Notes: a model not told the origin generated them from the sequence alone. A stretch of 64,000 nucleotides of DNA from Bradyrhizobium sp. S69 (GCF_009766005.1 NZ_LMUK01000060.1:490512-554511); one strand, 5' to 3'; shown: positions 1-10,302, numbered from the stretch's first letter. A program made the numbers and translations.

Positions 1-378
1 GAACAGCGCGATCCGCGCGTCGTGATGCCCGAAGCCGACGTCGAAGAAAACGAACCACGACAATCCCGCGCAGACCAGCAGCAGGCCCGTGGTGATCAAC
101 TCCGCCGCGCGCGATCCGGCAGCCGCCGGCTCAACCGCGTGATGATCGCCGTGGCCGTGATCGTCGGTCGCATGATCGTCATGGGCAATGGAAGCGCGCG
201 CCACGGAAGCGTGGGCATCAGAAGTGTGGGAGTCTTGGGCATGCGCATCGGCGCCGTGCGCGTCATCATGATGCTCGACCGCGTCGCCGCTCGGATTGCG
301 CGCATGCGCGCCGAATATCGCGATCAGCCCCGCGAGGATAGCGCCGATCAGCGGCAGGAAGACGATTGCCTGGATCAT
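1..378 (-). CDS. nuoL: NADH-quinone oxidoreductase subunit L (5' part only)
   Basis: This is the first 126 codons of the large antiporter-like proton-pumping subunit of complex I in the inner membrane; the rest lies outside the window. It starts with MIQAIVFLPLIGAILAG, the usual NuoL first helix, 7 bases after nuoK. Between the first and second hydrophobic segments lies a stretch of roughly 50 residues very rich in His and Asp (about residues 33-83), not part of the conserved NuoL core. A second helix follows (LITTGLLLVCAGLSWFVFF). Last gene of the nuo operon visible here. Identity is firm from context and the N-terminus; the function of the His/Asp-rich insert is unknown. Confidence 0.93.
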   Translation of the reverse strand, partial: MIQAIVFLPLIGAILAGLIAIFGAHARNPSGDAVEHHDDAHGADAHAQDSHTSDAHASVARASIAHDDHATDDHGHGDHHAVEPAAAGSRAAELITTGLLLVCAGLSWFVFFDVGFGHHDARIALF

Positions 379-385
379 GGAAGCG

Positions 386-694
386 CTAGCCCTTCATCAG
401 ATTGACGTCTTCAACCGCAATCGAGCCGCGGTTGCGGAAATACACCACCAGCACCGCCAGACCGATCGCCGCTTCCGCCGCGGCCACCGTCAGCACCAAC
501 AGCGCGAACACTTGGCCGACGATATCGCCGAGGAACGTCGAGAACGCCACCAGGTTGATGTTGACCGCCAACAGGATCAGCTCGATCGACATCAGGATGA
601 CGATGATATTCTTGCGGTTAAGGAAGATGCCGAGAATCCCGGTCGTGAACAGGATGGCGCCGACCGCGAGGTAATGTCCAAGACCGATCGTCAT
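386..694 (-). CDS. nuoK: NADH-quinone oxidoreductase subunit K
   Basis: Small three-helix membrane subunit of complex I, part of the proton-translocating arm. The 102-residue product starts MTIGLGHYLAVGAILF and has the conserved membrane glutamate in helix 2 (SIELILLAVNINLV) and another in helix 3 (AAAEAAIGLAV). I chose the ATG at 694 over the in-frame ATG nine bases upstream because it overlaps the nuoJ stop as ATGA, a translational-coupling arrangement, and gives the family's usual length. It lies between nuoJ and nuoL. Confidence 0.96.
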   Translation of the reverse strand: MTIGLGHYLAVGAILFTTGILGIFLNRKNIIVILMSIELILLAVNINLVAFSTFLGDIVGQVFALLVLTVAAAEAAIGLAVLVVYFRNRGSIAVEDVNLMKG

Positions 695-1329
695 TGCACC
701 CACTCCGCCGCGTCCGCGTCCTGAAGGCCCTGCCCCGACGTCACCTTGCGCACCGCCATCGCCAGTTCCGGCGTCCGGGCATTCTGCACGTTGATCTCCT
801 GGCGCTTGACGCTGACCTTGTGGCGCAACGTCAGCACGATGGCGCCGATCATGGCGACCAACAGCACCATGCCCGCGACCTGGAAGTAGTGGATGTATTT
901 CGTATAGAGCACGAGGCCGAGCGCCTCGGTGTTGCTGACATTGGTCGGAATCGCCGACGTAATCGATTTGGCGACGCCGGGGTTGATGACCCAGCCGCCG
1001 CCGACCAGCAGCAATTCGGCGAGGAATATCCCGCCGATCACCAGACCGAACGGCAGGTATTGGCTAAAACCCTCGCGCAGTTCGACGAAGTCGACGTCGA
1101 GCATCATGATCACGAACAGGAACAGCACCGCGACCGCGCCGACATAGACCACGACCAGGATCATCGCCAGGAATTCGGCACCCATCAGCATGAACAGGCC
1201 GGACGCATTGACGAAGGCGAGGATCAAGAACAGCACCGAGTGCACGGGATTGCGCGACACGATCACCATCACGGCGGACGCGACGCAAATGCCGGCAAAC
1301 AGATAAAAGAACAGCGCCGGAAGGATCAT
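691..1329 (-). CDS. nuoJ: NADH-quinone oxidoreductase subunit J
   Basis: Membrane subunit of complex I (212 residues, five hydrophobic helices). The segment AEFLAMILVVVYVGAVAVLF is the conserved NuoJ helix 3, whose pi-bulge region takes part in proton-pump coupling in known structures. The C-terminal tail is hydrophilic. It begins 9 bases after nuoI and its stop overlaps the nuoK start, so it is read as part of the nuo operon. Confidence 0.96.
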   Translation of the reverse strand: MILPALFFYLFAGICVASAVMVIVSRNPVHSVLFLILAFVNASGLFMLMGAEFLAMILVVVYVGAVAVLFLFVIMMLDVDFVELREGFSQYLPFGLVIGGIFLAELLLVGGGWVINPGVAKSITSAIPTNVSNTEALGLVLYTKYIHYFQVAGMVLLVAMIGAIVLTLRHKVSVKRQEINVQNARTPELAMAVRKVTSGQGLQDADAAEWVQ

Positions 1330-1338
1330 GTCCTCACC

Positions 1339-1833
1339 TCACCGGTACGGCGAGTCGAGTTCGATCGATTTTGCAATCTCACGCTCCCAACGGTCGCCAT
1401 TGGCGATAAGTTTCGCCTTGTCATAATAGAGTTCCTCGCGGGTCTCGGTCGCGAATTCGAAATTCGGTCCCTCGACGATGGCATCGACCGGACAGGCTTC
1501 CTGGCACAAGCCGCAATAGATGCATTTCACCATGTCGATGTCGTAACGCACGGTGCGGCGGGTGCCGTCGTTGCGGCGCGGGCCGGCCTCGATGGTGATC
1601 GCCTGCGCCGGGCAGATCGCCTCGCACAGCTTGCAGGCGATGCAGCGCTCCTCACCGTTCGGATAACGTCGCAGAGCATGCTCGCCCCGGAAGCGCGGCG
1701 AGATCGGCCCCTTCTCGAATGGGTAGTTCAGCGTCGGCTTCGGCTTGAAGAAATAACGCATGGCGAGAATGAACGCCGATACGAATTCGGACAGCAGCAG
1801 CGAACGGGCCGTGGCGTTGATGTTGACACTCAT
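1339..1833 (-). CDS. nuoI: NADH-quinone oxidoreductase subunit I (two 4Fe-4S clusters)
   Basis: Peripheral-arm ferredoxin-like subunit that carries clusters N6a and N6b and passes electrons from NuoG towards NuoB. The two cluster motifs are plainly visible: CIACKLCEAICP and CIYCGLCQEACP. The start at 1833 (MSVNINATARSLL) gives 164 residues, the normal size, and follows nuoH by 7 bases; an upstream in-frame ATG would extend back into nuoH. Confidence 0.97.
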   Translation of the reverse strand: MSVNINATARSLLLSEFVSAFILAMRYFFKPKPTLNYPFEKGPISPRFRGEHALRRYPNGEERCIACKLCEAICPAQAITIEAGPRRNDGTRRTVRYDIDMVKCIYCGLCQEACPVDAIVEGPNFEFATETREELYYDKAKLIANGDRWEREIAKSIELDSPYR

Positions 1834-1840
1834 GGCGACC

Positions 1841-2911
1841 TCACTTCGGCGCGATGCCGGTGAATTGCAGCACGCCGGCCACAATCACCACCATCGCCAG
1901 CGACAGCGGCAGGAAGACTTTCCAGCCGAGCCGCATCAATTGATCGTAGCGGTAGCGCGGCACGATCGCCTTCGCCATCGCGAACATGAAGAACATGAAA
2001 AATACCTTGAGCACGAACCAGATGATCCCGGGCACCCAGGTAAACGGCGGCAGCGCCACCGGCGGCAGCCAGCCCCCGAGGAACAGGATCGCGGCCATCG
2101 CGCACATCGTGGTGATCGCGACATACTCGCCGAGCATGAACAGCAGATAGGGCGTCGAGCCATATTCGACCATGAAGCCCGCGACCAGTTCGGATTCAGC
2201 TTCCACCAGATCGAACGGCGGCCGGTTGGTCTCAGCCAGTGCCGAGACGTAAAACACCACGAACATCGGGAACAACGGCCAGACGTACCAGTTCAGGATG
2301 GTCAGTTGCGGCAGGCCGATCAGGCTGGCGAATCCGCGGGTATTCTGCGCCTCGACCACCGCCGACAGGTTCAGCGATCCCGCGCACAGCAGCACCGTGA
2401 TGATGACGAAGCCGATCGAGACTTCGTAGCTCACCATCTGGGCCGCGGCGCGAAGGGCTGCCATGAACGGATATTTCGAGTTCGACGACCAGCCGGCCAT
2501 GATGATGCCGTAGATCGACAGCGAGGAGATCGCGAAAATATAGAGCACGCCGACATTGATGTCGGAGATCACCCAGCCGAGATTCATCGGGATCACGGCC
2601 CAGGCCGCGAGCGCCAGGACACACGATACCAGGGGCGCCAGCAGGAACACGCCCTTGTTGGCGCCGGCCGGAATGGTCGGTTCCTTCAGCACGAACTTCA
2701 GGAGGTCGGCGAAGGATTGAAACAGGCCGAACGGCCCGACCACGTTGGGGCCGCGCCGGATCTGCACCGCGGCCCAGATCTTGCGGTCGGCCAGCAGGAT
2801 GTAGGCGATCGCGATCAACAGCACCACGAGCAGCAGCAGGCTTTCCGCGACCATGATGATCAGCGGCCACAGGAAGCCGGTCCAGAATGCGCTTGCGAAG
2901 AAATCAGCCAT
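1841..2911 (-). CDS. nuoH: NADH-quinone oxidoreductase subunit H
   Basis: Membrane subunit at the junction of the two arms of complex I, forming much of the quinone-entry tunnel (356 residues, about eight helices). The conserved stretches RRGPNVVGPFGLFQ, AETNRPPFDLVEAESELVAG and EYGSTPYLLFMLGEY are present, including the acidic loop residues that face the quinone chamber. It is spaced 10 bases from nuoG and 7 bases from nuoI. Confidence 0.97.
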   Translation of the reverse strand: MADFFASAFWTGFLWPLIIMVAESLLLLVVLLIAIAYILLADRKIWAAVQIRRGPNVVGPFGLFQSFADLLKFVLKEPTIPAGANKGVFLLAPLVSCVLALAAWAVIPMNLGWVISDINVGVLYIFAISSLSIYGIIMAGWSSNSKYPFMAALRAAAQMVSYEVSIGFVIITVLLCAGSLNLSAVVEAQNTRGFASLIGLPQLTILNWYVWPLFPMFVVFYVSALAETNRPPFDLVEAESELVAGFMVEYGSTPYLLFMLGEYVAITTMCAMAAILFLGGWLPPVALPPFTWVPGIIWFVLKVFFMFFMFAMAKAIVPRYRYDQLMRLGWKVFLPLSLAMVVIVAGVLQFTGIAPK

Positions 2912-2921
2912 CAGGTCACGC

Positions 2922-4997
2922 TCACTCCGCTGCGGTCAGCATGTGCCCGGAAGCCAGGCGGGAGCATTCCGCCATGACAGCCGACGCGCGCGCGATCGGG
3001 TTGGTCAGATAGTAATCCTCGACCAGCGTCTTGAACGGCGCCTTCTCCACGCTGCCGCCCTTGCCGCCAAGCGTTTTCAGGTCGGCCGCATTGCCGGCTT
3101 CGATCTGGTCGACCCGCATCAGATGCGGCACCGCCTTGAAGAGCGCCTGGCGCAGCGCGCCGAGCGAATCGAAGGGCAGCTTCTTGCCGAGAACGTCCGA
3201 TAGCGCGCGAATGATCGCCCAGTCCTCGCGCGCCTCTCCCGGCGGGAACGCCGCGCGGTTGGCGGTTTGCACCCGGCCTTCGGTGTTGACGAACAGCCCC
3301 TGCTTTTCCGTATAGGCAGCCCCCGGCAGGATCACATCGGCGCGGTGCGCGCCGCGGTCGCCATGGGTGCCGATGTAAACGACAAACGTGCCATCCGGCG
3401 CCTTGATCTCGTCGGCGCCGAGCAAGAACAGCACGTCGAGCGTGCCGAACGTGGTCATCTGCGCCGCGTTCAAGCCGCCTGCGCCGGCGGCAAAGCCGAT
3501 ATCGAGCGCACCGACCCGCGAGGCGGTTTCGTGCAGCACGCCAAAGCCGTTCCAGCCATCCTTGATCGCACCGACATCCGACGCGAGCTTGGCGGCAAGT
3601 GCCAGCACCGCGGCGCCGTCCTGGCGCGCCAACGCGCCGGCGCCGACCAGCACGACCGGATTTTTCGCAGCTTTAAGCACGTCGGCGAAGGAATGCTTGC
3701 CGGCGGCGAGATCGCTGAGCGAGTCCGTGCCCGCACCGATATAGTCGTGGCCGTAGGTCAGGTCGGCCTTGGCGCCGATGACACCGATCTTGAGCTGACC
3801 GCTGCGCCAGCGCTTGCGGATCCGCGCATTGAACACAGCCGCTTCCTTGCGCGGGTTCGAGCCCACGATCAGAAGCACGTCGGCCTGATCGATGCCGGCA
3901 ATGGTCGGATTGAAAATATACGAAGCGCGCCCGGCCTTGGGATCGAACGCTTCGCCGCCCTGGACCGCGAGATTCGCAGAGCCGCATTTCGCCAGCAATT
4001 CCTTCAGCGCGAACATCTCTTCGACCGCGGCAAGGTCGCCGGCGATGGCGCCGATCCGTTTGCCGTCGATCCGACCGACCTTGGCCGCGATCGCGGCGAA
4101 GGCTTCCTGCCACGACGCGGCGCGGAGCTGGCCGTTCTCCCTGATGTAGGGGCGGTCGAGCCGCTGCGTGCGCAGGCCGTCGACGACATGACGGGTCTTG
4201 TCGGAAATCCACTCCTCGTTCACCGCCTCGTTGATGCGCGGCAAAATCCGCATCACCTCGCGGCCGCGGGTATCGACCCGGATCGACGAGCCGACGCCGT
4301 CCATCACATCGACCGACTGGGTCTTGCCGAGCTCCCACGGCCGTGCGGCGAACGCATACGGTTTCGAGGTCAGCGCGCCGACCGGGCAGATATCGACCAG
4401 ATTGCCCTGCAATTCCGAGGTCAGCGCAGACTCGAGATAAGTGGTGATCTCCATATCCTCGCCGCGGCCGGTGGCGCCCATTTCCGGCGCGCCGCAAACC
4501 TCGGCGGAGAAGCGGACGCAGCGCGTGCACTGGATGCAGCGGTTCATCGAGGTCTTGACCAGCGCGCCGAGATATTTGTCCTCGACCGCGCGCTTGTTTT
4601 CGGCAAAGCGGCTGGTGTCGACGCCATAGCCCATCGCCTGATCTTGCAGGTCGCACTCCCCGCCCTGATCGCAGATCGGGCAGTCCAGCGGATGGTTGAT
4701 CAAGAGGAATTCCATCACGCCTTCGCGCGCCTTCTTGACCATCGGCGAGCGGGTCGAGATTTCCGGCGGCTCGCCCTTGGGACCGGGACGGCAATCGCGA
4801 ACGCCCCAGGCGCAGCTCGCGACCGGCTTCGGGCCGCCCTTCACCTCGACGAGACACATCCGGCAATTGCCGGCGATCGACAGCCGCTCGTGGTAGCAAA
4901 ACCGCGGAATTTCGGCGCCCGCGGCCTCGCACGCCTGCAGCAGCGTGTATTCCGCGGGAACATCGATCTCTTTGCCATCGACGATGAGTATGGTCAT
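2922..4997 (-). CDS. nuoG: NADH-quinone oxidoreductase subunit G
   Basis: Large iron-sulfur subunit of the NADH-oxidising arm (691 residues). The N-terminal 2Fe-2S domain has Cys34, Cys45 and Cys48; next comes the His/Cys 4Fe-4S site (HPLDCPICDQGGECDLQD) and a second 4Fe-4S set (CIQCTRCVRFSAEVCG). The C-terminal half is a molybdopterin-oxidoreductase-like fold that in this family carries no active molybdenum site. It follows the extra 163-residue gene by 7 bases and precedes nuoH. Length is normal for alphaproteobacterial NuoG. Confidence 0.97.
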   Translation of the reverse strand: MTILIVDGKEIDVPAEYTLLQACEAAGAEIPRFCYHERLSIAGNCRMCLVEVKGGPKPVASCAWGVRDCRPGPKGEPPEISTRSPMVKKAREGVMEFLLINHPLDCPICDQGGECDLQDQAMGYGVDTSRFAENKRAVEDKYLGALVKTSMNRCIQCTRCVRFSAEVCGAPEMGATGRGEDMEITTYLESALTSELQGNLVDICPVGALTSKPYAFAARPWELGKTQSVDVMDGVGSSIRVDTRGREVMRILPRINEAVNEEWISDKTRHVVDGLRTQRLDRPYIRENGQLRAASWQEAFAAIAAKVGRIDGKRIGAIAGDLAAVEEMFALKELLAKCGSANLAVQGGEAFDPKAGRASYIFNPTIAGIDQADVLLIVGSNPRKEAAVFNARIRKRWRSGQLKIGVIGAKADLTYGHDYIGAGTDSLSDLAAGKHSFADVLKAAKNPVVLVGAGALARQDGAAVLALAAKLASDVGAIKDGWNGFGVLHETASRVGALDIGFAAGAGGLNAAQMTTFGTLDVLFLLGADEIKAPDGTFVVYIGTHGDRGAHRADVILPGAAYTEKQGLFVNTEGRVQTANRAAFPPGEAREDWAIIRALSDVLGKKLPFDSLGALRQALFKAVPHLMRVDQIEAGNAADLKTLGGKGGSVEKAPFKTLVEDYYLTNPIARASAVMAECSRLASGHMLTAAE

Positions 4998-5004
4998 TGC
5001 GCTC

Positions 5005-5496
5005 TCAAGTCTTTCCGAGCTTGCAGTCGGGTGGTGTGACGCTGGCGGTCTTCATGGACGCCTTCACCCATTGCTGGGTGTCGGCGCTGTAGGTCGCGAG
5101 ATAAGCCGGCTCGGCGACGTTCTTTTCGCACAAGAACGGCAGATGCGGCCTCAAATCGTAGTCGCAGGAAGCCTGCCATTCCGGCTTGCCGGCGAACGCG
5201 GCGGTGGCCTCTTCGCAGGCGTAGAGGAAATACGAGACAAAACTCTCATACTGCGCCCGCTCGTCGCCGCCCCCGGTCTTGATGACGTCGTAGTCGGGAA
5301 CGGAGAATTTCGGATTTCTAAACGCCAGGTCGGTATAGCCGAGGAAGGCCTGCCGGGCGCTCGCGGCGCGGCTGTTGCCACGAATTTCGTTGATCTGGAA
5401 CAGGATCGCCACAAAACCGAGCAACGCAACGCCAGCCTGCGCCATCTGCGCCAGCGTTCCGAATTTCTGCCACCAGAAAATGCTCGGCTGCGACAT
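5005..5496 (-). CDS. Unrecognised one-helix membrane protein within the nuo operon
   Basis: A 163-residue protein between nuoF and nuoG that is not one of the 14 complex I subunits. It starts MSQPSIFWWQKFGTLAQMAQ, has one hydrophobic helix (about residues 18-36, AQAGVALLGFVAILFQ) and then a soluble tail with four cysteines. The gaps to its neighbours are 5 and 7 bases, so it must be co-transcribed and probably co-translated with complex I genes. The tight packing argues for a role tied to complex I or simple hitch-hiking in the operon. I do not recognise the family and assign no function. Confidence 0.85.
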   Translation of the reverse strand: MSQPSIFWWQKFGTLAQMAQAGVALLGFVAILFQINEIRGNSRAASARQAFLGYTDLAFRNPKFSVPDYDVIKTGGGDERAQYESFVSYFLYACEEATAAFAGKPEWQASCDYDLRPHLPFLCEKNVAEPAYLATYSADTQQWVKASMKTASVTPPDCKLGKT

Positions 5497-5501
5497 CGCG
5501 A

Positions 5502-6827
<1,326 letters not shown>

Positions 6828-6893
6828 GACGTGAATTTTCCTCAGATCAACGAATAAGACTGCTTAACGGATAAGACTTGGCGTGAGCACGCA

Positions 6894-7505
6894 TCAGGTG
6901 GTTTCCTTCAGCGTGGTCGGTCCGCCCAGCGGCGCGGAGAACTGACGGCCATTCTGCGGCCCCGGCTGCACCGGATTGCCGGAGGCAAAGCCGTCCAGCA
7001 CCTTGCCGAAGCTGTCCTTGGTCAGGTCTTCGTAGGTGTCCTTCCAGATCATCACCATCGGCGCATTCACGCAGGAGCCGAGACACTCGACCTCTTCCCA
7101 GCTGAAATTGCCGTCGGCGGACAGATGGAAGGGGTCGTGATGGATCCTGCTCTCGCATACCTCGATCAGGTCGCCGGCGCCGCGTAACCGGCACGGCGTG
7201 GTGCCGCACACCTGGACGTGGGCCTTCTTGCCGACCGGCTGCAGCTGGAACATCGTATAGAAGGTCGCGATTTCGAGCATGCGGATGTAGGGCATATCGA
7301 GCAGGTCCGCGACCGCGCGGATCGCGGCTTCCGAAACCCAGCCCTCGTGCTGTTCCTGCACCCGCCACAGGATCGCGATCGCTGCGGAAGCCTGGCGGCC
7401 CTCCGGATATTTGACGATCTGGGCTTTGGCCCAAGCCAGATTCTCGGCCGAGAACTCGAAGTTCGCGGGCTGAAGTTCCTTTGGTGCGAGACGGCGGACG
7501 GACAT
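6894..7505 (-). CDS. nuoE: NADH-quinone oxidoreductase subunit E
   Basis: Thioredoxin-fold 2Fe-2S subunit (cluster N1a) that pairs with NuoF in the NADH-oxidising module; 203 residues. Cluster cysteines are visible as CGTTPC and CLGSCVNAP. The start MSVRRLAPKELQPANFEFS matches the alphaproteobacterial form. It lies 13 bases after the methyltransferase gene that separates it from nuoD. Confidence 0.96.
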   Translation of the reverse strand: MSVRRLAPKELQPANFEFSAENLAWAKAQIVKYPEGRQASAAIAILWRVQEQHEGWVSEAAIRAVADLLDMPYIRMLEIATFYTMFQLQPVGKKAHVQVCGTTPCRLRGAGDLIEVCESRIHHDPFHLSADGNFSWEEVECLGSCVNAPMVMIWKDTYEDLTKDSFGKVLDGFASGNPVQPGPQNGRQFSAPLGGPTTLKETT

Positions 7506-7518
7506 TTCTCTCAGTCTC

Positions 7519-8481
7519 TCATTGCGAGCGGCGCGCGGCGTTGGCGTTCAGGGCATTGATCCTGTCCTGCCAAAATGCGCTTGCGGTGCCGAATACGTTA
7601 TAGCCGACGTGGGATGAAACCTTGATGCGGTCGAGAATCGAAAGCTCGGTGACGGTTTCCAGGCGATTGCTCCTGGGATCGTAGACGATCAGCTTCAGCG
7701 GGGTCTGTTCGAGGATATAGCGCGACACGGTATGCTGCGGATCGTTGCCGTGTTCCTCGCACAGGATCACGCTGTCGGCCTGCAACAGCCGTGTGCCGCC
7801 CTTGATGGCCTCGATTTCGACGCCTTCGACATCGAGCTTGATCAGATATTTGCCGTCGGCGGAAACCTTGCCGTCATCCAGTAGATTGTCGAGGGCGATC
7901 ACCGGCACATCCTCGCCGTCGCTGGCCGGCCCGCCCGCGATACTGAACGCCTCGTGCTTGGTGCCGGAGAGCCGCGCCGTTCCGCGCGCAGCCCCGATCG
8001 CGCATTTCATCGACTCGAAGCGGTTGCCATTGATCTCGGCATTATTCTTCAGCTTGGCGAAATTCTGCGACGACGGCTCGATCGCGATGGCCTTGTGCGA
8101 GCCCATGGGCGCGCTCGAGACCAGCACCGACCAATAGCCATAATTGGCGCCGCAATCGAGCAACGTGTAATCGACGTTGGCGGAATCCCGGAACAGCAAC
8201 TCCAGTTCGTCCTCATAGTGGTAGGAACGATTGAGCAGCTTGCTCCAGTAGCCATCGCCATAGGGGAATTCGAAGGTCGCGTCGGGGTTGAGCTTGATCG
8301 CGATGTTGCGCTCGGGCAGCGTCTTGCGCAGCAGATTGGCGCAGCCGATGTAGCCGCGATGCGAGAAGTGCGACGATATTTTAGAGCCCGTCGCCAGCGC
8401 CAGCGCGGCCGTTCGCTCCCACAGGTTGGCTCCCTCGAGAGCTCCTGAAGTCCGGTCAAATTGGATCGGCGCTTGCGCCAT
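7519..8481 (-). CDS. FkbM-family SAM-dependent methyltransferase inside the nuo operon
   Basis: A 320-residue protein with a class-I methyltransferase core: motif I LLDCGANYGYWSVL (about residues 104-117), an acidic residue after the second strand (AIAIEPSSQNFAKL) and the FkbM-type segment LIKLDVEGVEIEAIKGG. FkbM proteins usually O-methylate sugars or natural products, so the substrate here is open. The start at 8481 shares one base with the nuoD stop (TGATG), giving direct translational coupling to nuoD, and nuoE follows after 13 bases. That placement suggests a job related to complex I, but the sequence does not prove it. Confidence 0.88.
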   Translation of the reverse strand: MAQAPIQFDRTSGALEGANLWERTAALALATGSKISSHFSHRGYIGCANLLRKTLPERNIAIKLNPDATFEFPYGDGYWSKLLNRSYHYEDELELLFRDSANVDYTLLDCGANYGYWSVLVSSAPMGSHKAIAIEPSSQNFAKLKNNAEINGNRFESMKCAIGAARGTARLSGTKHEAFSIAGGPASDGEDVPVIALDNLLDDGKVSADGKYLIKLDVEGVEIEAIKGGTRLLQADSVILCEEHGNDPQHTVSRYILEQTPLKLIVYDPRSNRLETVTELSILDRIKVSSHVGYNVFGTASAFWQDRINALNANAARRSQ

Positions 8482-9671
8482 CACCGATCGACCTCTCCAA
8501 ACACGATGTCGAGCGAGCCCAGGATGGCCGAGACGTCGGCCAACAGATGGCCCCGGCAGATGAAATCCATCGCCTGCAGATGCGCGAAACCCGGTGCGCG
8601 GATCTTGCATTTATACGGTTTGTTGCTGCCATCGGCGACGAGATAGACGCCGAACTCGCCCTTCGGCGCTTCAACCGCGACATAGACCTCGCCGGCCGGC
8701 ACGTGGAAGCCTTCGGTGTAGAGCTTGAAGTGATGGATCAGCGCTTCCATCGAACGCTTCATCTCGCTGCGACGCGGCGGGAAAATCTTGTGGTCCTGGA
8801 CGGCCACCGGCCCCTGCCCGTCGGCGGCGCGCAGTTTGGCGATGCACTGCCGCATGATACGCACCGACTGGCGCATTTCTTCCATGCGGATGCAGTAGCG
8901 ATCGTAGCAATCGCCGTTCTTGCCGATCGGAATATCGAAATCCATCTCGGCGTAACATTCATAAGGCTGCGCCTTGCGCAGATCCCACGCCGCGCCCGAG
9001 CCGCGCACCATGACGCCCGAGAAACCCCATTCCCACGCCTGCTGCAGCGTCACCACGCCTATATCGACGTTGCGCTGCTTGAAGATGCGGTTGCCGGTCA
9101 GCAACGTCTCGAGGTCGGCGACAACCTGCAGGAACGGATCGCACCAGGCCTCGATATCGTCGATCAGTTTCGGCGGCAGATCCTGATGCACGCCGCCGAC
9201 CCGGAAAAACGCCGCATGCATGCGCGAGCCGGAGGCGCGCTCATAAAACACCATCAGCTTTTCGCGCTCTTCGAAGCCCCACAATGGCGGGGTCAGCGCG
9301 CCGACGTCCATCGCCTGCGTAGTGACATTGAGTAGATGCGACAGGATGCGGCCGATCTCGCAATACAGCACCCGGATCAATTGCCCGCGGCGCGGCACCT
9401 CGATGCCGAGCAGCTTTTCCGCCGCAAGGCAGAACGCATGCTCCTGATTCATCGGCGCGACATAGTCGAGGCGGTCGAAATACGGGATCGCCTGTAGATA
9501 GGTCTTGGTCTCGATCAGCTTCTCGGTGCCGCGGTGCAAGAGGCCGATATGCGGATCGACCCGCTCAACCACCTCGCCGTCGAGTTCCAGCACCAGACGC
9601 AGCACACCATGCGCCGCCGGATGTTGCGGCCCGAAGTTGATGGTAAAATTGCGGAGGTTTTGCTCGTTCAT
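8481..9671 (-). CDS. nuoD: NADH-quinone oxidoreductase subunit D
   Basis: The 49-kDa subunit, which with NuoB forms the quinone-reduction site (396 residues). The N-terminus FTINFGPQHPAAHGVLRL contains the conserved His and nearby residues of the quinone site, and the C-terminal IVFGEVDR is the typical ending. The stop overlaps the start of the methyltransferase gene. It follows nuoC by 2 bases; C and D are separate genes here, not fused. Confidence 0.97.
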   Translation of the reverse strand: MNEQNLRNFTINFGPQHPAAHGVLRLVLELDGEVVERVDPHIGLLHRGTEKLIETKTYLQAIPYFDRLDYVAPMNQEHAFCLAAEKLLGIEVPRRGQLIRVLYCEIGRILSHLLNVTTQAMDVGALTPPLWGFEEREKLMVFYERASGSRMHAAFFRVGGVHQDLPPKLIDDIEAWCDPFLQVVADLETLLTGNRIFKQRNVDIGVVTLQQAWEWGFSGVMVRGSGAAWDLRKAQPYECYAEMDFDIPIGKNGDCYDRYCIRMEEMRQSVRIMRQCIAKLRAADGQGPVAVQDHKIFPPRRSEMKRSMEALIHHFKLYTEGFHVPAGEVYVAVEAPKGEFGVYLVADGSNKPYKCKIRAPGFAHLQAMDFICRGHLLADVSAILGSLDIVFGEVDR

Positions 9672-9673
9672 GG

Positions 9674-10288
9674 TCAGACCTTCGGTTCCGCCTTCTCGTC
9701 CCCGGGCAGCGGCGGATAATCAGCGCCTTCCCATGGCGAGAGGAAATCGAATTTGCGGAATTCCTGATTGAGCCGGACGGGTTCGTACACCACCCGCTTC
9801 TCCTGATCGTCGTAACGCACCTCGACGAAACCGGTGAGCGGAAAATCCTTGCGCAGCGGGTGGCCGTCGAAGCCGTAATCGGTCAACAACCGCCGCATGT
9901 CCGGATGGCCGACGAAGATCACGCCATAGAGGTCATAGCACTCGCGCTCGAACCAGTCGGCGCCCGGAAACACCTCGATGATCGAGGGCACCTGCGTGGT
10001 TTCGCTGGCTTGCGCGCGCAGCCGAAGCCGCGCATTCAGTGTCGGCGACAGAAAATGATAGATCACGTCGAAGCGCTTCTCGCGCCCGGGATAGTCGACC
10101 GCGGTCACATCGGTGAAATTGACGAAGCGCAAGGCAGGATCGTCGCGCAGGAAACGCACCACATCGACGATCTTCTCCGCCTCGACCGTCACCGTGAGCT
10201 GGTTGAACGCGACCGCATGACCGGTCGCGGCACCCGGAAGCGCGCTAACAATCGTCTGCCCCAGGGCGTCGAGCCTGCCGTCGTCCAT
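9674..10288 (-). CDS. nuoC: NADH-quinone oxidoreductase subunit C
   Basis: The 30-kDa peripheral-arm subunit (204 residues), a structural component near the quinone module. Typical blocks are ERECYDLYGVIFVGHPDMRR and DYGFDGHPLRKDFPL. The ATG at 10288 (MDDGRLDALGQTIVSA) gives the normal size; in-frame upstream codons run back into nuoB and are not expected to be used. It lies 14 bases after nuoB. Confidence 0.96.
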   Translation of the reverse strand: MDDGRLDALGQTIVSALPGAATGHAVAFNQLTVTVEAEKIVDVVRFLRDDPALRFVNFTDVTAVDYPGREKRFDVIYHFLSPTLNARLRLRAQASETTQVPSIIEVFPGADWFERECYDLYGVIFVGHPDMRRLLTDYGFDGHPLRKDFPLTGFVEVRYDDQEKRVVYEPVRLNQEFRKFDFLSPWEGADYPPLPGDEKAEPKV

Positions 10289-10302
10289 TACACAACCCTT
10301 AC

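Noticed and set aside
694..1863. Long plus-strand open frame opposite nuoJ and nuoI
   Set aside because: His/Arg/Asp-rich translation typical of the reverse complement of GC-rich coding DNA; the minus-strand nuo genes explain the region. The same applies to plus-strand frames opposite nuoH, nuoG, lon and clpX, and the minus-strand frame opposite glnA.
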